From: Amblyomma americanum
Taxonomy: Eukaryota; Arthropoda; Arachnida; Ixodida; Ixodidae
Assembly: GCF_052857255.1 (NCBI RefSeq)
Contig: NW_027526485.1
Span: 2,542,001 to 2,606,000, forward strand
DNA length: 64,000 bases
Direction: 5' to 3'
Of the stretch, positions 10,101 through 17,964 are shown in pieces. Numbering within the stretch: position 1 is the stretch's first letter; every line of letters starts with the position of its first letter. The notes beneath the pieces were generated by a model. The model was given only the letters and a program-made list of their open reading frames with translations, had not been told where the DNA came from and did no database searches. The position numbers and the translations under genes were made by a program.

Positions 10101-10670
10101 CAGGTCGGGGCAAGTGTCTGGGCTGACGCTGTTACCCTGTCTGGTTGGTTGGGTTTCGTCAGTTAGGAGATCGCAATCCGTTTGCTCTGCAGCGTCGCTG
10201 ATTGTTCTTCCTTTTTTATCGTCTTTGCTGTAACCCCATTTTGGGTGCTTGGCGTTGAAATCGCCTGCTATTATTAGGGTGTTGTTGCCCGCTAGTTTTC
10301 TAGCCTCTGTAAAAAGCCTGCTAAAGTCCCCATCCTTCTGCTTAGGCGGGCTGTATAGGTTGATAATAAAGGTGCTCTTGGATTGTGCTTTCTTTTTAGG
10401 TATAATCTCTGTGATCGTGTGGTCGATCCGAGTGTCCGTTATTTCGTCGTGTGCTGTGGCTACCAATTTCTTGCTTACGAGGGTCGCCGTACGGCGAGCT
10501 TCCTGACACGTATAGCCCCTCAGCGAAGGTGTGCAGTTGGCTTCCTGTAATATAATAACGTCTGGCGGGGTTCCTTTGGCATAAATGTACTGCTGCAGGA
10601 GGCCTTGTTTTTGCCTGTACCCCCTGCAGTTCCATTGCCATATATCTAATTGTTGGAGGCGTTCTGCCAT
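7131..10670 (-). CDS. LINE ORF2: endonuclease, reverse transcriptase, RNase H
   Basis: An uninterrupted 1179-residue protein. Residues about 1-225 are an AP-type endonuclease (WNCRGYRQ start, catalytic Glu in LQEAN, GDFNAKHPKWG near 139, GSDHYIL near 208) that nicks target DNA. Residues about 450-720 are the reverse transcriptase (IPKPGK, RPISLTS, ALDIKGAFD, GTPQGSVISP, and YADDITVW near 652). Residues about 915-1045 are RNase H with the expected acids: LYTDAS, the Glu in AEEIAVALA, LTDSKE and GNERADSLA. Near 1113-1131 is a CPWC...HITWEC zinc-binding pattern. The start is ATG at 10668-10670, which overlaps the end of ORF1 by 25 bp in another frame. The length is normal for the family. Confidence 0.93.
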   Translation of the reverse strand: MAERLQQLDIWQWNCRGYRQKQGLLQQYIYAKGTPPDVIILQEANCTPSLRGYTCQEARRTATLVSKKLVATAHDEITDTRIDHTITEIIPKKKAQSKSTFIINLYSPPKQKDGDFSRLFTEARKLAGNNTLIIAGDFNAKHPKWGYSKDDKKGRTISDAAEQTDCDLLTDETQPTRQGNSVSPDTCPDLTFVRGARQVEWENLLENLGSDHYILKTSITAEDTKRKIGKTRLVDWDAFRAHCRQMQGGDIVSVGEWSQQLKEVQELYTKEVDRTEHAPEVDKRLLKLWEARRGLTARWKRQKLNRKLKTKIAEITKQAEEYATQLARQGWQQFSNALNGTLSTARTWQILKSLMDPSKNKSESGKAIRRLVHQYTGTDKQLLDEVRVKCYGNDQVECYKEEYQGEENPVMDRPITREEVVDAIRSATRNTAAGADRIRNSLIRNLSDGAIDQLTAYLNKLWQEGTVPAEWKHAVVVMIPKPGKKLQVENLRPISLTSCLGKMYERIITKRIQSHLERNQLYPDSMYGFRAHLSTQDVLLQLKEEVLEKMPRSGENVVMALDIKGAFDNVSHAAIMEGINDTNCGRRAHNYIRAFLSNRTATVGLAELRSDVFATPCKGTPQGSVISPVLFNMSMLRLARKLKEIPGIKHAMYADDITVWITQGSLGEKQDRLQEAATCVEDYVKERGLKCSTEKSELIRIGRHPTQAPLDVVLEGQPIPEKNIIRILGMWLQSSRKCSHTITLLRKATEQVGRMISRVSQRRYGMKEDDTLRLVNSLIVSRVTYSLPYHATTKAEREQADCILRKAYKIALHLPRNTSNEKLLQLGVSNTFDELAEAQMGAQLTRLRGSPTGRALLKRLGRNASGLADRYTEVPDDLRRTFNVGPLPKNMDPNLHEERRRARAEQINRRLGQSESTLYTDASMYARAEKRTAAVAVVNGTGETITCASVGVSGIAEAEEIAVALAIAEGYRKGRSLNILTDSKETCRNYTKGNISGTALRIISEAAASAERIPIQHIIWVPAHAGVAGNERADSLARGLTYRARLSIVSESRLLICEGGYTETLQLYRGIRKRYPSPHKALNREEAVGWRRLQTNTFPNLHTYNKISPTQFRPDCPWCGSTPTLYHITWECKRNIAFHNQQTPSAEQWESCLFSSELEVQRALVKHATEAAQLSGALD

Positions 10671-12460
10671 GATGGTGTACTAGGGTTGGAGTTGAGGGTT
10701 TCTGCGCCGAACCTGCGTTCGTTATATAGGCGTTCTCTAGCGTCGTTAGTCGTTCTCTGCGCGTTCTGATTCTTAATGTGTGTTCTAACGTTTTGCTCTA
10801 GAAGGGCAAATTTCTGCTGCATAAATTGCATCTGCTCTTGCGTCTGTTTCTGCATGTTCATTATGAGAGCCTCGAGCTTCCCATCTTGTGGCTGTGTTGC
10901 TTCCACCATTGGGGGTGGTGGGGTCTGAGTTTTGGGCTGTGTCTGCCCTGTCCTGATTTCGCGGAGTTCTTTAAGGACCTCGCTCAGCTGCTTTCTGAGT
11001 TGGCCTAGTTCCTGTCTGAGGGCTTTGTTCTCTTCCATTAACTGTTTCTCGCGAGTGGATTGTGTGTTTGTGTTTGAGTGCGGAGCAAAGAGCGTTTTGG
11101 GAGGGCCGTCTCCCCAGCTCACCTTGACACCGCCGGTCTTCTTTTTCCTCTGTTGCTCTTGTCCTTGCTTCTGCTTCTGTTGCTGTTGTCCCAGGGGCGG
11201 GAAGGACTCGTCCCGCTCGGATCCTCGACTCCGGCTCCGGTTGCGGCTGCGTCCGCGGCTGCCGCTGCGCCCGGATTCCTGGCTCTCGTCTCGGAACCAC
11301 CGCGGCCTTCTTCTGCGGCTGCGGTCCCGGCTCTTGCGTTGCTGCTGCAGGGGGCCCCACCGCAGCTCGCTCGCTGATTTGAGTCGTTGTTTGCAGTCCC
11401 TCGTGCCCGTGATGTGGTCGCCGTCACACACTAGGCACTTGGGTGTACACTGGTGGTCCGTCGTTGGGTTCTGAAGTCCGCATTGTCTGCAGACCTTGGC
11501 GTTCGGGTTTGGGCAGACGTCCATGCGATGCCCCTGTTGGCCGCAGGTGTAGCATACCTGCCTTGTTGGCCTGTACGGGTGGCACCGGTATTCGCTGCTG
11601 TGGTAGATGACAAACTTCGGAAGAGTAGGGCCGTCGAAAGTGATGAGGGCCGTGCTTGAATTTCCAAGCATTCTTGCCGTTATGACTCTGACGCCCTGGG
11701 TGCGAAGTCGTATGTGGGCCTTGAGTTCCTCGGATGTGGTTTTCGGTGCTGGGCCGTGAATAACTCCCCGTAGCGTTCCCTCCGGGGCCGCCGCGTGTGT
11801 GTTCACTGCAAAGCTTTTGCCTCCAAAGTTGATCTGCCTGATGTGCAGAACCTTCTTGGCTGCGTCTTCGTTAGCTGTGCTCACGATTATGATGTTCGAG
11901 CCGTGGCGAAGTCGGACGAGAAGATCTTCTTCCTTGCATCCTCTTCCGGTGGCCGCAACCACCGCTTCCACCACTTTGTATTGCGGTAGATCCTTGACTG
12001 CGAGTCCCCTCGGCCGGAGGACTATCTTGATGTCGTCTTTCGGGAGAGGAGGCAGTCGCAGCCTCGGCCCTCCCTCCCATTGTTTCTTCTCCGGTGCGCC
12101 AGCTGCGCTTCTTCCCGCTTCGTCGGAAGATGGCGACCTTCCTGCGCCGTTTCCCGCCAAAATTTGCGGTTTGTCGCCGCCATTTTGGCGTCTCTTCGAT
12201 TTCTTTGACTGGACGACCGCCCAGCCTTCTGCTTTGTCTGCGTCCATTCCGTTAACTTGTGGTCGTTGTAGAGTCGATGGGGTGCTGCATCCCGGGGCTT
12301 GAGTCCCTGTAGCGACGAGGCCGTCGTGGCCTCGCGGTACGTGGGTCACGTCGATGGTGTCGTGGAAGTCTTCTTCCATGTTTTCGGGCGGTTCCGTAAA
12401 AAATCCTGGTTGTCTTGTGATTGTGGGTTGTTCCTGACTCGAAGTTTTCGTTCGGGACAT
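10646..12460 (-). CDS. LINE ORF1: nucleic-acid-binding protein with CCHC knuckles
   Basis: A 604-residue open frame starting at ATG 12458-12460 and ending TAG at 10646-10648. Near residues 300-351 are three zinc-knuckle-like motifs in a row: CYTCGQQGHRMDVC, CRQCGLQNPTTDHQC and CLVCDGDHITGTRDC. An arginine/serine-rich tract follows (about 375-430), then a glutamine/lysine-rich stretch, and a leucine-heptad segment near 470-505 (ENKALRQELGQLRKQL) predicted to form a coiled coil. These are typical ORF1p traits: RNA binding and multimerisation to form the retrotransposition particle. It overlaps ORF2, suggesting termination-reinitiation or frameshifting for ORF2 translation (inference). Confidence 0.9.
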   Translation of the reverse strand: MSRTKTSSQEQPTITRQPGFFTEPPENMEEDFHDTIDVTHVPRGHDGLVATGTQAPGCSTPSTLQRPQVNGMDADKAEGWAVVQSKKSKRRQNGGDKPQILAGNGAGRSPSSDEAGRSAAGAPEKKQWEGGPRLRLPPLPKDDIKIVLRPRGLAVKDLPQYKVVEAVVAATGRGCKEEDLLVRLRHGSNIIIVSTANEDAAKKVLHIRQINFGGKSFAVNTHAAAPEGTLRGVIHGPAPKTTSEELKAHIRLRTQGVRVITARMLGNSSTALITFDGPTLPKFVIYHSSEYRCHPYRPTRQVCYTCGQQGHRMDVCPNPNAKVCRQCGLQNPTTDHQCTPKCLVCDGDHITGTRDCKQRLKSASELRWGPLQQQRKSRDRSRRRRPRWFRDESQESGRSGSRGRSRNRSRSRGSERDESFPPLGQQQQKQKQGQEQQRKKKTGGVKVSWGDGPPKTLFAPHSNTNTQSTREKQLMEENKALRQELGQLRKQLSEVLKELREIRTGQTQPKTQTPPPPMVEATQPQDGKLEALIMNMQKQTQEQMQFMQQKFALLEQNVRTHIKNQNAQRTTNDARERLYNERRFGAETLNSNPSTPSWQNASNN

Positions 12461-12758
12461 CGCTCCGATGCGTCTTCACCGCGGGCCGAGGCCGGGAAGG
12501 CCGCGGAGCCCCGAGCTCGTGCTAAGCCTCGTTAGGCTTAACGCCTGGCCGACCACGTGGGAACTTCAAAGTCCGATAAAATCCTAAAAAATGGACCCAC
12601 CGGCTTGGAAGTGGTATCCTCGTGGTCCGCTTCACTTTCGGCGTCGGTTCCAGCAAGAATTTTGGAGATCCGTAGGGATTAACCGGGTCAGAGGACCCAA
12701 AAATTGCGGAGCGCATGTGAGGCACGTCCGTACTCTTCGACGATCGCAGCGCCTCCCC
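12461..12758 (-). promoter_or_regulatory. I-clade LINE 5' UTR, presumed internal promoter
   Basis: The sequence between the target duplication and the ORF1 start. It is GC-rich near ORF1 and includes a small perfect hairpin TAAGCCT-CGTT-AGGCTTA at 12523-12540. I-type LINEs are usually transcribed from promoters inside the 5' UTR; no specific motif was proven here. Confidence 0.5.
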
Positions 12759-12945
12759 CAGTGCACGTTAAAGATCCCCAGGTGGTCGAAATTATTCCGG
12801 AGCCCTCCACTACGGCACCTCTTCATTTCTTCTTTCACTCCCTCCTTTATACCTTCCCTTAAGGCGCGATTCAGGTGTCCGCCGATATATGAGACAGATA
12901 CTGCGCCATTTCCTTTCCCCAAAAAACAATTATTATTATTATTGG
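12759..12945 (+). mobile_element. SINE right half, continuing after the I-clade LINE
   Basis: Starts with the duplicated CAGTGCACGTTAA (12759-12771) and continues AGATCCCCAGGTGGTCG, GGAGCCCTCCACTACGG, the GAGACAGATACTGCGCC block and an (ATT)n tail at about 12929-12945. It completes the SINE begun at 6929. Confidence 0.85.
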
Positions 12946-13262
12946 CTGCCGCCATTCTCAACAAGCATGCAGAGTTTATTTCCCATTATGCCCTAAAGTC
13001 AGCAAGCATGCAGAGTTTATTTTCCATTATGCCTTAAATTTATGCACCTTATTTATATTTATTCTTACAGTTTGATGCAATGCATGAATGCACTGCTGCC
13101 TATGGCATCAAAAATGTTTTTGTTGCAGACATAGGCAGACATGAAAGGTAGACGGTGGTTGTTATTACGTCCAAATGATCTAATAAACTATAACGGAGGC
13201 AGTACACTCCTCTTCTCGAGCTGCCATTACGTCCAAATGTTTTAAGTAATAAACTATAACGG
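12946..13262. repeat. Two short tandem duplications in unassigned sequence
   Basis: A 41-bp period duplication (AAGCATGCAGAGTTTATT repeated) spans about 12962-13037. A second duplication has ATTACGTCCAAATG...AATAAACTATAACGGA near 13165-13198 and again near 13226-13262. No gene is visible. The second repeat abuts the 3' end of the next LINE and could include its target duplication. Confidence 0.55.
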
Positions 13263-15185
13263 ATGGATGGAAACAACTTTTATTAGAAGAAAAAAAAGAA
13301 AGAAAATCTTCCACGGCGGTCTCCTACTGGTCCAGGAGTCCACGGACTTGTGCCTCACATAAGGCCCGATCCACCAGTCATTTCTGGCCGGTGGGCTGAG
13401 CGGTCCGTAAAGCAGCTTTCCAGGAAGAATGAGTGGGATTGGGGATGGGGGTACTGCCTGTGGGGAAGGACATTCCCAAAGGTAGTGGAAAAGTGTGGAT
13501 CTGGGCACACCACAGGTATTACAATGAGGAGGAAAGGTGGGGTGAAAGCATGAGAGACGGCAGGGTGAAACAATTAAAGCAGCCCATCTGTAATTGTCGC
13601 CATGTGGCGCTGGATAAGGGAGACAAAGTACCGTGGGATGGTGGTAATTTCATGCGGCTGAGTTTGTAGAATGCGGTGATTTGATGATATGTATAAAGGA
13701 CCGATGGGGCCTCTTGCGTAGGGTTGGGTGCCTGATCGTCCGGGGTCCGGGAGGAGAGTTCTCGGGCCAGCGCATGAACGCGCTCATTACCGAGGATCGA
13801 GGCATGCCCAGGGATCCGCGACAGAGTAACCGTTCGGTCGAGAGAGGTGGCTGTGGCAAGAATACGGTGTGTGGCCGGCGTCGCCACGCCCTCAGGTAGT
13901 GGCGGTATGCGGCCTGGGAATCTGTGCAAATTTCGGTTATGTTTTTTGTCAAAAGTAGAGTGGGCAAGTGCGATGGCGGCTCCTTCCGCCTCTGCAGGTA
14001 AATTAGTTCGGATAGTGGCGCCCCCCCCCCCCCCCCCAGTGCGGCCTTCATAGGCTGCGACTGCCGTGTAGAATCCTACTTTAGAATTTTCTGCCACATC
14101 GACATAAAGGATATCGGAGCGGTTGCTGCATGTTTTAGTGTAACGGCTAGCTCGAGCCTGCCGCCTACCCTGATGGAGGTTAGCGTTCATATTGCATTGG
14201 TAGAACCTTCTGATATATGTGATCCTGCGTGCGCAGAGAAATCATGTAAGGTGTAGGACTTGTTGGAGTGGGAATGAGTGGACTGAGACGGAGTTGTCGC
14301 AGTAGGCATTGTCCTGTTTCCGTGCGACTCAGGCGGACTAATTGGTTGGTGTGTTGAGCCTCTATTAATTCGATCGCGGTATTGTGAGTACCAGAGGCCA
14401 GGAGGCGTTTCGTGCTAACCGTCCGTGGAAGACGTAGGGCGGAGGTGACAGCCGTGCGTATTAGGATGTCTGCCTGTTGTGTATGGCGCTGAGTGAGCAT
14501 GGGGTATGTGAGGTGGTATGTAATGCGGCTGATGATTAATGTATTTGTCATATTGAGGGTCTCGCGTTCAGACAGCCCATGATTGCGTGTTGCCACCCGC
14601 TTGACTAGTGCAGCCACCTGTTTGGTCTGTCTTTGCGAGAGCTGAAGGGTGGCGGTAGCATCGAGTGTGTTGTTAACGAGAAGGCCGAGAATCTTCACCT
14701 GAGACACAATGGGCACTGGATTCCCTTACATGTGCAGTTCAATGGGGTGTCACTGGGCAGGGGTTTCAGTTGCAAGAGTTCCGATTTATTTGGAGAGCAA
14801 CGGAGGCCTGTGTTTGCTAATTGGGTGGTGGTGATGTCTATGGCAGATTGCAGGATATCCTGGGCTGTTCCAATATATCCTCCCGCCGTCCAGAGGGTTA
14901 TATCATCTGCGTATATGGCTGTGTGGAACCCTGGGATAGCAGCAAGGGCCTTTGACAGTGGCGCTAGGGCAATGTTAAAAAGTAAATGTGATAGGACCGC
15001 CCCTTGTGGGGTTCCCCGGTTAGGCAGGGGGAAATGCTAGGAGGCGGCATCCCCAAGATAGAGTTTTGCCGTGCGTCCCTGAAGGAAGGCCCGAACATAT
15101 TGCCATATGCGGGTGCCACAGCCGGTGGTGGCTAATGTCGTCAGGATATGGTCATGGCTTAGTGTGTCTAAGGCCTTCCCAACAA
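13263..15185 (-). pseudogene. Degenerate I-like LINE: RT and RNase H remnants
   Basis: Minus-strand reading gives, in order, an RT palm piece (ALDTLSHDHI) near 15180-15050, then NRGTPQGAVL, IYADDITLW near 14910, a thumb/connection region to 14180, and RNase H (ILYVDVA, EAEGAAIALAHS, EICTDSQAAY, GHASILGNERVHALA) to about 13700. At least two frameshifts separate these, one likely at the 17-C homopolymer at 14021-14037. The last RNase H acid is replaced (GNERVHALA where GNERADALA-like is usual). The endonuclease and RT fingers are missing. It resembles the intact LINE at 7-12.7 kb but is clearly a different, older lineage. Confidence 0.8.
14021..14037. repeat. Poly-C homopolymer (17 C)
   Basis: An uninterrupted run of 17 C inside the degenerate LINE RNase H region; read as polyglycine on the minus strand in one frame. 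Length may be unreliable. Confidence 0.8.
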
Positions 15186-15245
15186 ACACAAAACCTCCTC
15201 AAAAACTCCCAGAAATATCCCATCAGGACATTTGGAATGTCCCCA

Positions 15246-15286
15246 ATTTCACAAGACATGGCTAGGTGGCTTGAGCCACCGCCCGA
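15246..15286 (+). repeat. LINE family 1 3'-end fragment
   Basis: TTTCACAAGACATGGC and the GGTGGCT-TG-AGCCACC hairpin (15265-15280) match 5301-5341 almost exactly, but here the (TCCA)n tail is absent and the sequence continues into unrelated bases. A very short 3' remnant. Confidence 0.7.
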
Positions 15287-15329
15287 TTTGGCAGTGACTG
15301 CTACAACCAGGTTTAAATAACGCAAGCGT

Positions 15330-15439
15330 TTTTTCAACCCATGACGTCGCATTCGGTTTGAAAAAGACGTCACGTCCGGCAATTTTTTTGTGGTTTGAGC
15401 CATGTTCGAGCCGAGCCGAGCATTTCTTTCAGTAGCATT
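15330..15439 (+). promoter_or_regulatory. CRE-containing upstream region (candidate promoter)
   Basis: Contains ATGACGTCGC near 15342 and GACGTCACGTC near 15367, half or near-full CRE words, just upstream of a start-like ATG with a following splice donor. Weak evidence. Confidence 0.2.
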
Positions 15440-15478
15440 ATGGCCGGTCGACGGACAGCGCGCACGATCGTGTTGCAC
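15440..15478 (+). CDS. Candidate 13-codon first exon with splice donor
   Basis: ATG at 15440 opens a frame reading MAGRRTARTIVLH, followed at once by GTGAGTAA at 15479, a strong animal 5' splice-site match. The upstream region is CpG-rich with CRE-like motifs. No downstream exon was identified, so this is only a candidate; chance occurrence is quite possible. Confidence 0.2.
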
Positions 15479-16531
15479 GTGAGTAATTTGTTCTTGCTAT
15501 ATTTTGGTCTGCACATACTGAGTGATTGCCCGTTATCTGGCACTCGACATTTCGTTGTCACCTTCCTTGCGCCCGAATACTTTTGTGCTAGCAGATAACC
15601 CAGGACTAGCGCTGAGGCCGCTTGCCCGGCAGTGGACCCAAAGGCCCGGAGGGAAAGACTCATCTGTTTTTTTGGTAAGTTCTGTTCAAAAGCTCTGTGC
15701 AGTTCAACAGAAAAGAGCTTGCGCTGAGCGTCTCTTACATCTTTTGTCAACCCAGCCCAACGTAACTCATGGTCATGTAAAACACGCATAATTACCAGCT
15801 TTTGCGTGCTCCCGAAAAAAGGCGGGAAACTTGACAACAGTCCAGTTGAACTAACCGTTTGTGCGATGAGTTTTGTATGCGGTCCGATTTTTTGTGGCCC
15901 CGCGGCTGGGAAAGTCTGTAGAGTGTTGACTTAATGCTGCACTTTACAATTGTGTGCTGCTGTTACAATTCGTTTTCTAAAACAGGTGCAAAAATTGCGG
16001 CGAGATAAGCGATTACGCTTTGGTGTCTGCAGCGCGAAACATGTTCTTTTAAATTCATATTTATTTCAGAAAACAGGACTTTAAAAACTGACTGGCAGTT
16101 TTGTGGTACGCACGGACCTTCCCGATTCCTGCTTCGAGTCCGGCGTTGGCTTGCTGGCGTAGAGGCTGAACAAATGGGACGTTAAAATGCTGAGGCAGCA
16201 AAGCCTCTAAGACGCCACAAGGTGAGCCCTCAGCCTTCTGTGAGAATTTTTAAATGAGTGCTGTGCCACCTGCGCCGAGCATTGGTTTTACGTGGGAAAG
16301 GTGCTTGGACCCAGGTAGCCAACTAGAATGGAGTGCATGAGGCAACTGGAGAAGCAAGCTTAATTTTAAGGCCTCTAAGCTTAAGACCTTTTTACAGCTG
16401 ATGGTGTAAAGAGCCCTTAAAGAGATGAACATTGTGGGCAATGTGCTTTATGTCCTTTGACTGTTTGGAAGCTTGTGCGGTGCATAAAGCTCACAAGGCA
16501 CTGTTGCAGTGTGTGACAGGTCATTGTGGTG
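15479..16531. other. Unassigned sequence
   Basis: No domain-bearing frame, RNA gene or repeat boundary recognised. Confidence 0.45.
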
Positions 16532-16650
16532 ATATTAGAAGAAGACATAGTGCAGCACAATGGGACAGAGAAAAGGAGCGCACAGGATAAGAGCTCGTCC
16601 TGTGTGCTCCTTTCCTCTGTCCCATTGTGCTGCGCTATGTCTTCTAATAT
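16532..16650. repeat. Near-perfect inverted repeat (long hairpin)
   Basis: Left arm 16532-16588 and right arm 16597-16650 are complementary over about 54 bp with one 3-base insertion and a few substitutions; the loop is 8 bases. Both arms contain the words AGCACAATGGGACAGAG (left sense). Could be a fold-back element, a palindromic duplication of a Penelope terminus, or a hairpin RNA source. No clear target duplication is seen. Confidence 0.75.
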
Positions 16651-17204
16651 GCTATACGAACAAGCCCAAACTACAACATTGTTAAGATTCGTCATGATAG
16701 GTTTCTTTGATTTGGCTGTACTCTCTGCACTAGTTCTATGAAGTTCCGCACTGGTGCCGGCAGCGTGCAACGTCAGCTCAGGCAGTTCAAATGCAGCTTG
16801 GCACTGGCCGCTTCCAAAACGAATTGTCGAGTGCAGGCCTGATTGTCCAATAGCCTTGCTGTCGTCACGAAATTGCAGCCAACTGCACGCTGCCGACATC
16901 AACAACCACCAAAATCCTGAAACACTTGGAAGAATTTTCAAGCAGCAAATAGCAATGAAGTTTTACCATGAACCTGCTCTAGGAAATGCTCGTTTTAGAG
17001 AAAGAAAAAAATCGTTGCATGTATATTACACAGGCGACTTACGAATTAGCGCTGAAATGCTGCCCATGCGACTCGACTTGACCGCTTAGGTTTTCATTAT
17101 GACTCCTCAGTCACTCACCTCCTCTATGTGTAGGCTGAAGAAGCAGAGAAGGTATGACACGAGTTATTTAATGAAATGGTGACAGTTATTTGCTGAAAGG
17201 TTGT
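16651..17204. other. Unassigned sequence
   Basis: No supportable feature; short frames without motifs. Confidence 0.45.
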
Positions 17205-17310
17205 GGCCTATGGGTGTTTAACGTCCCAAATCGACTCAGGCTATGAGGGAAGCCGTAGTGAAGGGCTCCGGAAATTTTGACCACCTGGTGTTCTTTAAGG
17301 GAGCATAGAC
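17205..17310 (-). mobile_element. SINE 3'-half fragment, reverse orientation
   Basis: On the minus strand it reads AAAGAACACCAGGTGGTCAA, GGAGCCCTTCACTACGG and ends TTGGGACGTTAAAC, the body and 3' end of the SINE subfamily seen at 17347 and 37683. The tRNA head is missing. Confidence 0.65.
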
Positions 17311-17346
17311 ACCTAACTTTTGGGTGCGTGGTTTCTTCTTTTTAAT

Positions 17347-17620
17347 GTAATGACGCCACTGCAGTGGCTCGGTGGTTATGGGGCTTGGCTGCTGACCCGA
17401 AAGACGTGGGTTCGTTCCCGGCCGCGGGGGTCGAATTTGGATGGAGGCGAAATTCTAGAGGCCCATGTACTGTGTGATGTCAGTGCACGTTAAAGAACCC
17501 CAGGTAGTCGAAATTCCCAGAGCCCTTCACTACAGTGTCACTCTTCTTCTTCTTCTTCTTCTCCTCAAGTAATATGGCACATACCCACGTGGTCGCTTTG
17601 GGACATTAAACCCCCATAAA
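17347..17620 (+). mobile_element. tRNA-derived SINE, subfamily with GGGACATTAAAC end
   Basis: Head with GCAGTGGCTCGGTGGTTATGG (A-box region), B box GGTTCGTTCCC near 17409, body TCAGTGCACGTTAAAGAACC and a 3' end GTCGCTTTGGGACATTAAA. A (TTC)n tract at about 17541-17562 is internal. It differs from the 6-7 kb copies, which have AAAGATCC and an (ATT)n tail. Confidence 0.75.
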
Positions 17621-17960
17621 CCAAACCAATCTTTTTTTGTAATGAGGTGTAAGGCATTATTATACACGGATTACCACGTAGTATGCTCCTATGGCTGCTA
17701 AATAATTTATAACTGAATTTCTTTTTGTGCTGTTTTAGTTTTACTAGCTGAACGATGACTGTGACCTCAAAGAGAGGTTGTAGGTCATGTGAGGCGTGAA
17801 AAACTGCAATATAATTGGTGCTTATACATTTGTTGTCATTCCTGCTCTTGAGGAAGGCTGACTTCAGCACTGCAGTAAATTAAAACGATAAAGCAGCGAT
17901 TTTATGGGCGTTTTTCCATGCCTCATGTGACACAAAAGCACTCTTTGACGTCACAGCAAT
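17621..17960. other. Unassigned sequence
   Basis: AT-rich, no motif found; CACTTGACGTCA-like word near 17945 only. Confidence 0.4.
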
Positions 17961-17964
17961 TGTT

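Larger units (their letters stand above)
7019..12758 (-). mobile_element. Full-length, apparently intact I-clade LINE
   Basis: A 5740-bp insertion flanked by the 13-bp direct duplication CAGTGCACGTTAA (7006-7018 and 12759-12771), inside a SINE. The element reads on the minus strand: a 298-bp 5' UTR, ORF1 with three CCHC-type knuckles, and ORF2 with endonuclease, reverse transcriptase, RNase H and a C-terminal zinc-binding motif. A short 3' UTR ends in a (TC)n tail (GAGAGAGA on the plus strand at 7019-7032). RNase H downstream of RT places it in the I group. Both ORFs are open without stops, so the copy may be recent and competent (inference). Confidence 0.9.

Noticed and set aside
11078..12302. 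Plus-strand frames opposite the LINE ORF1
   Set aside because: Shadows of the zinc-knuckle and arginine/serine-rich coding region on the other strand.
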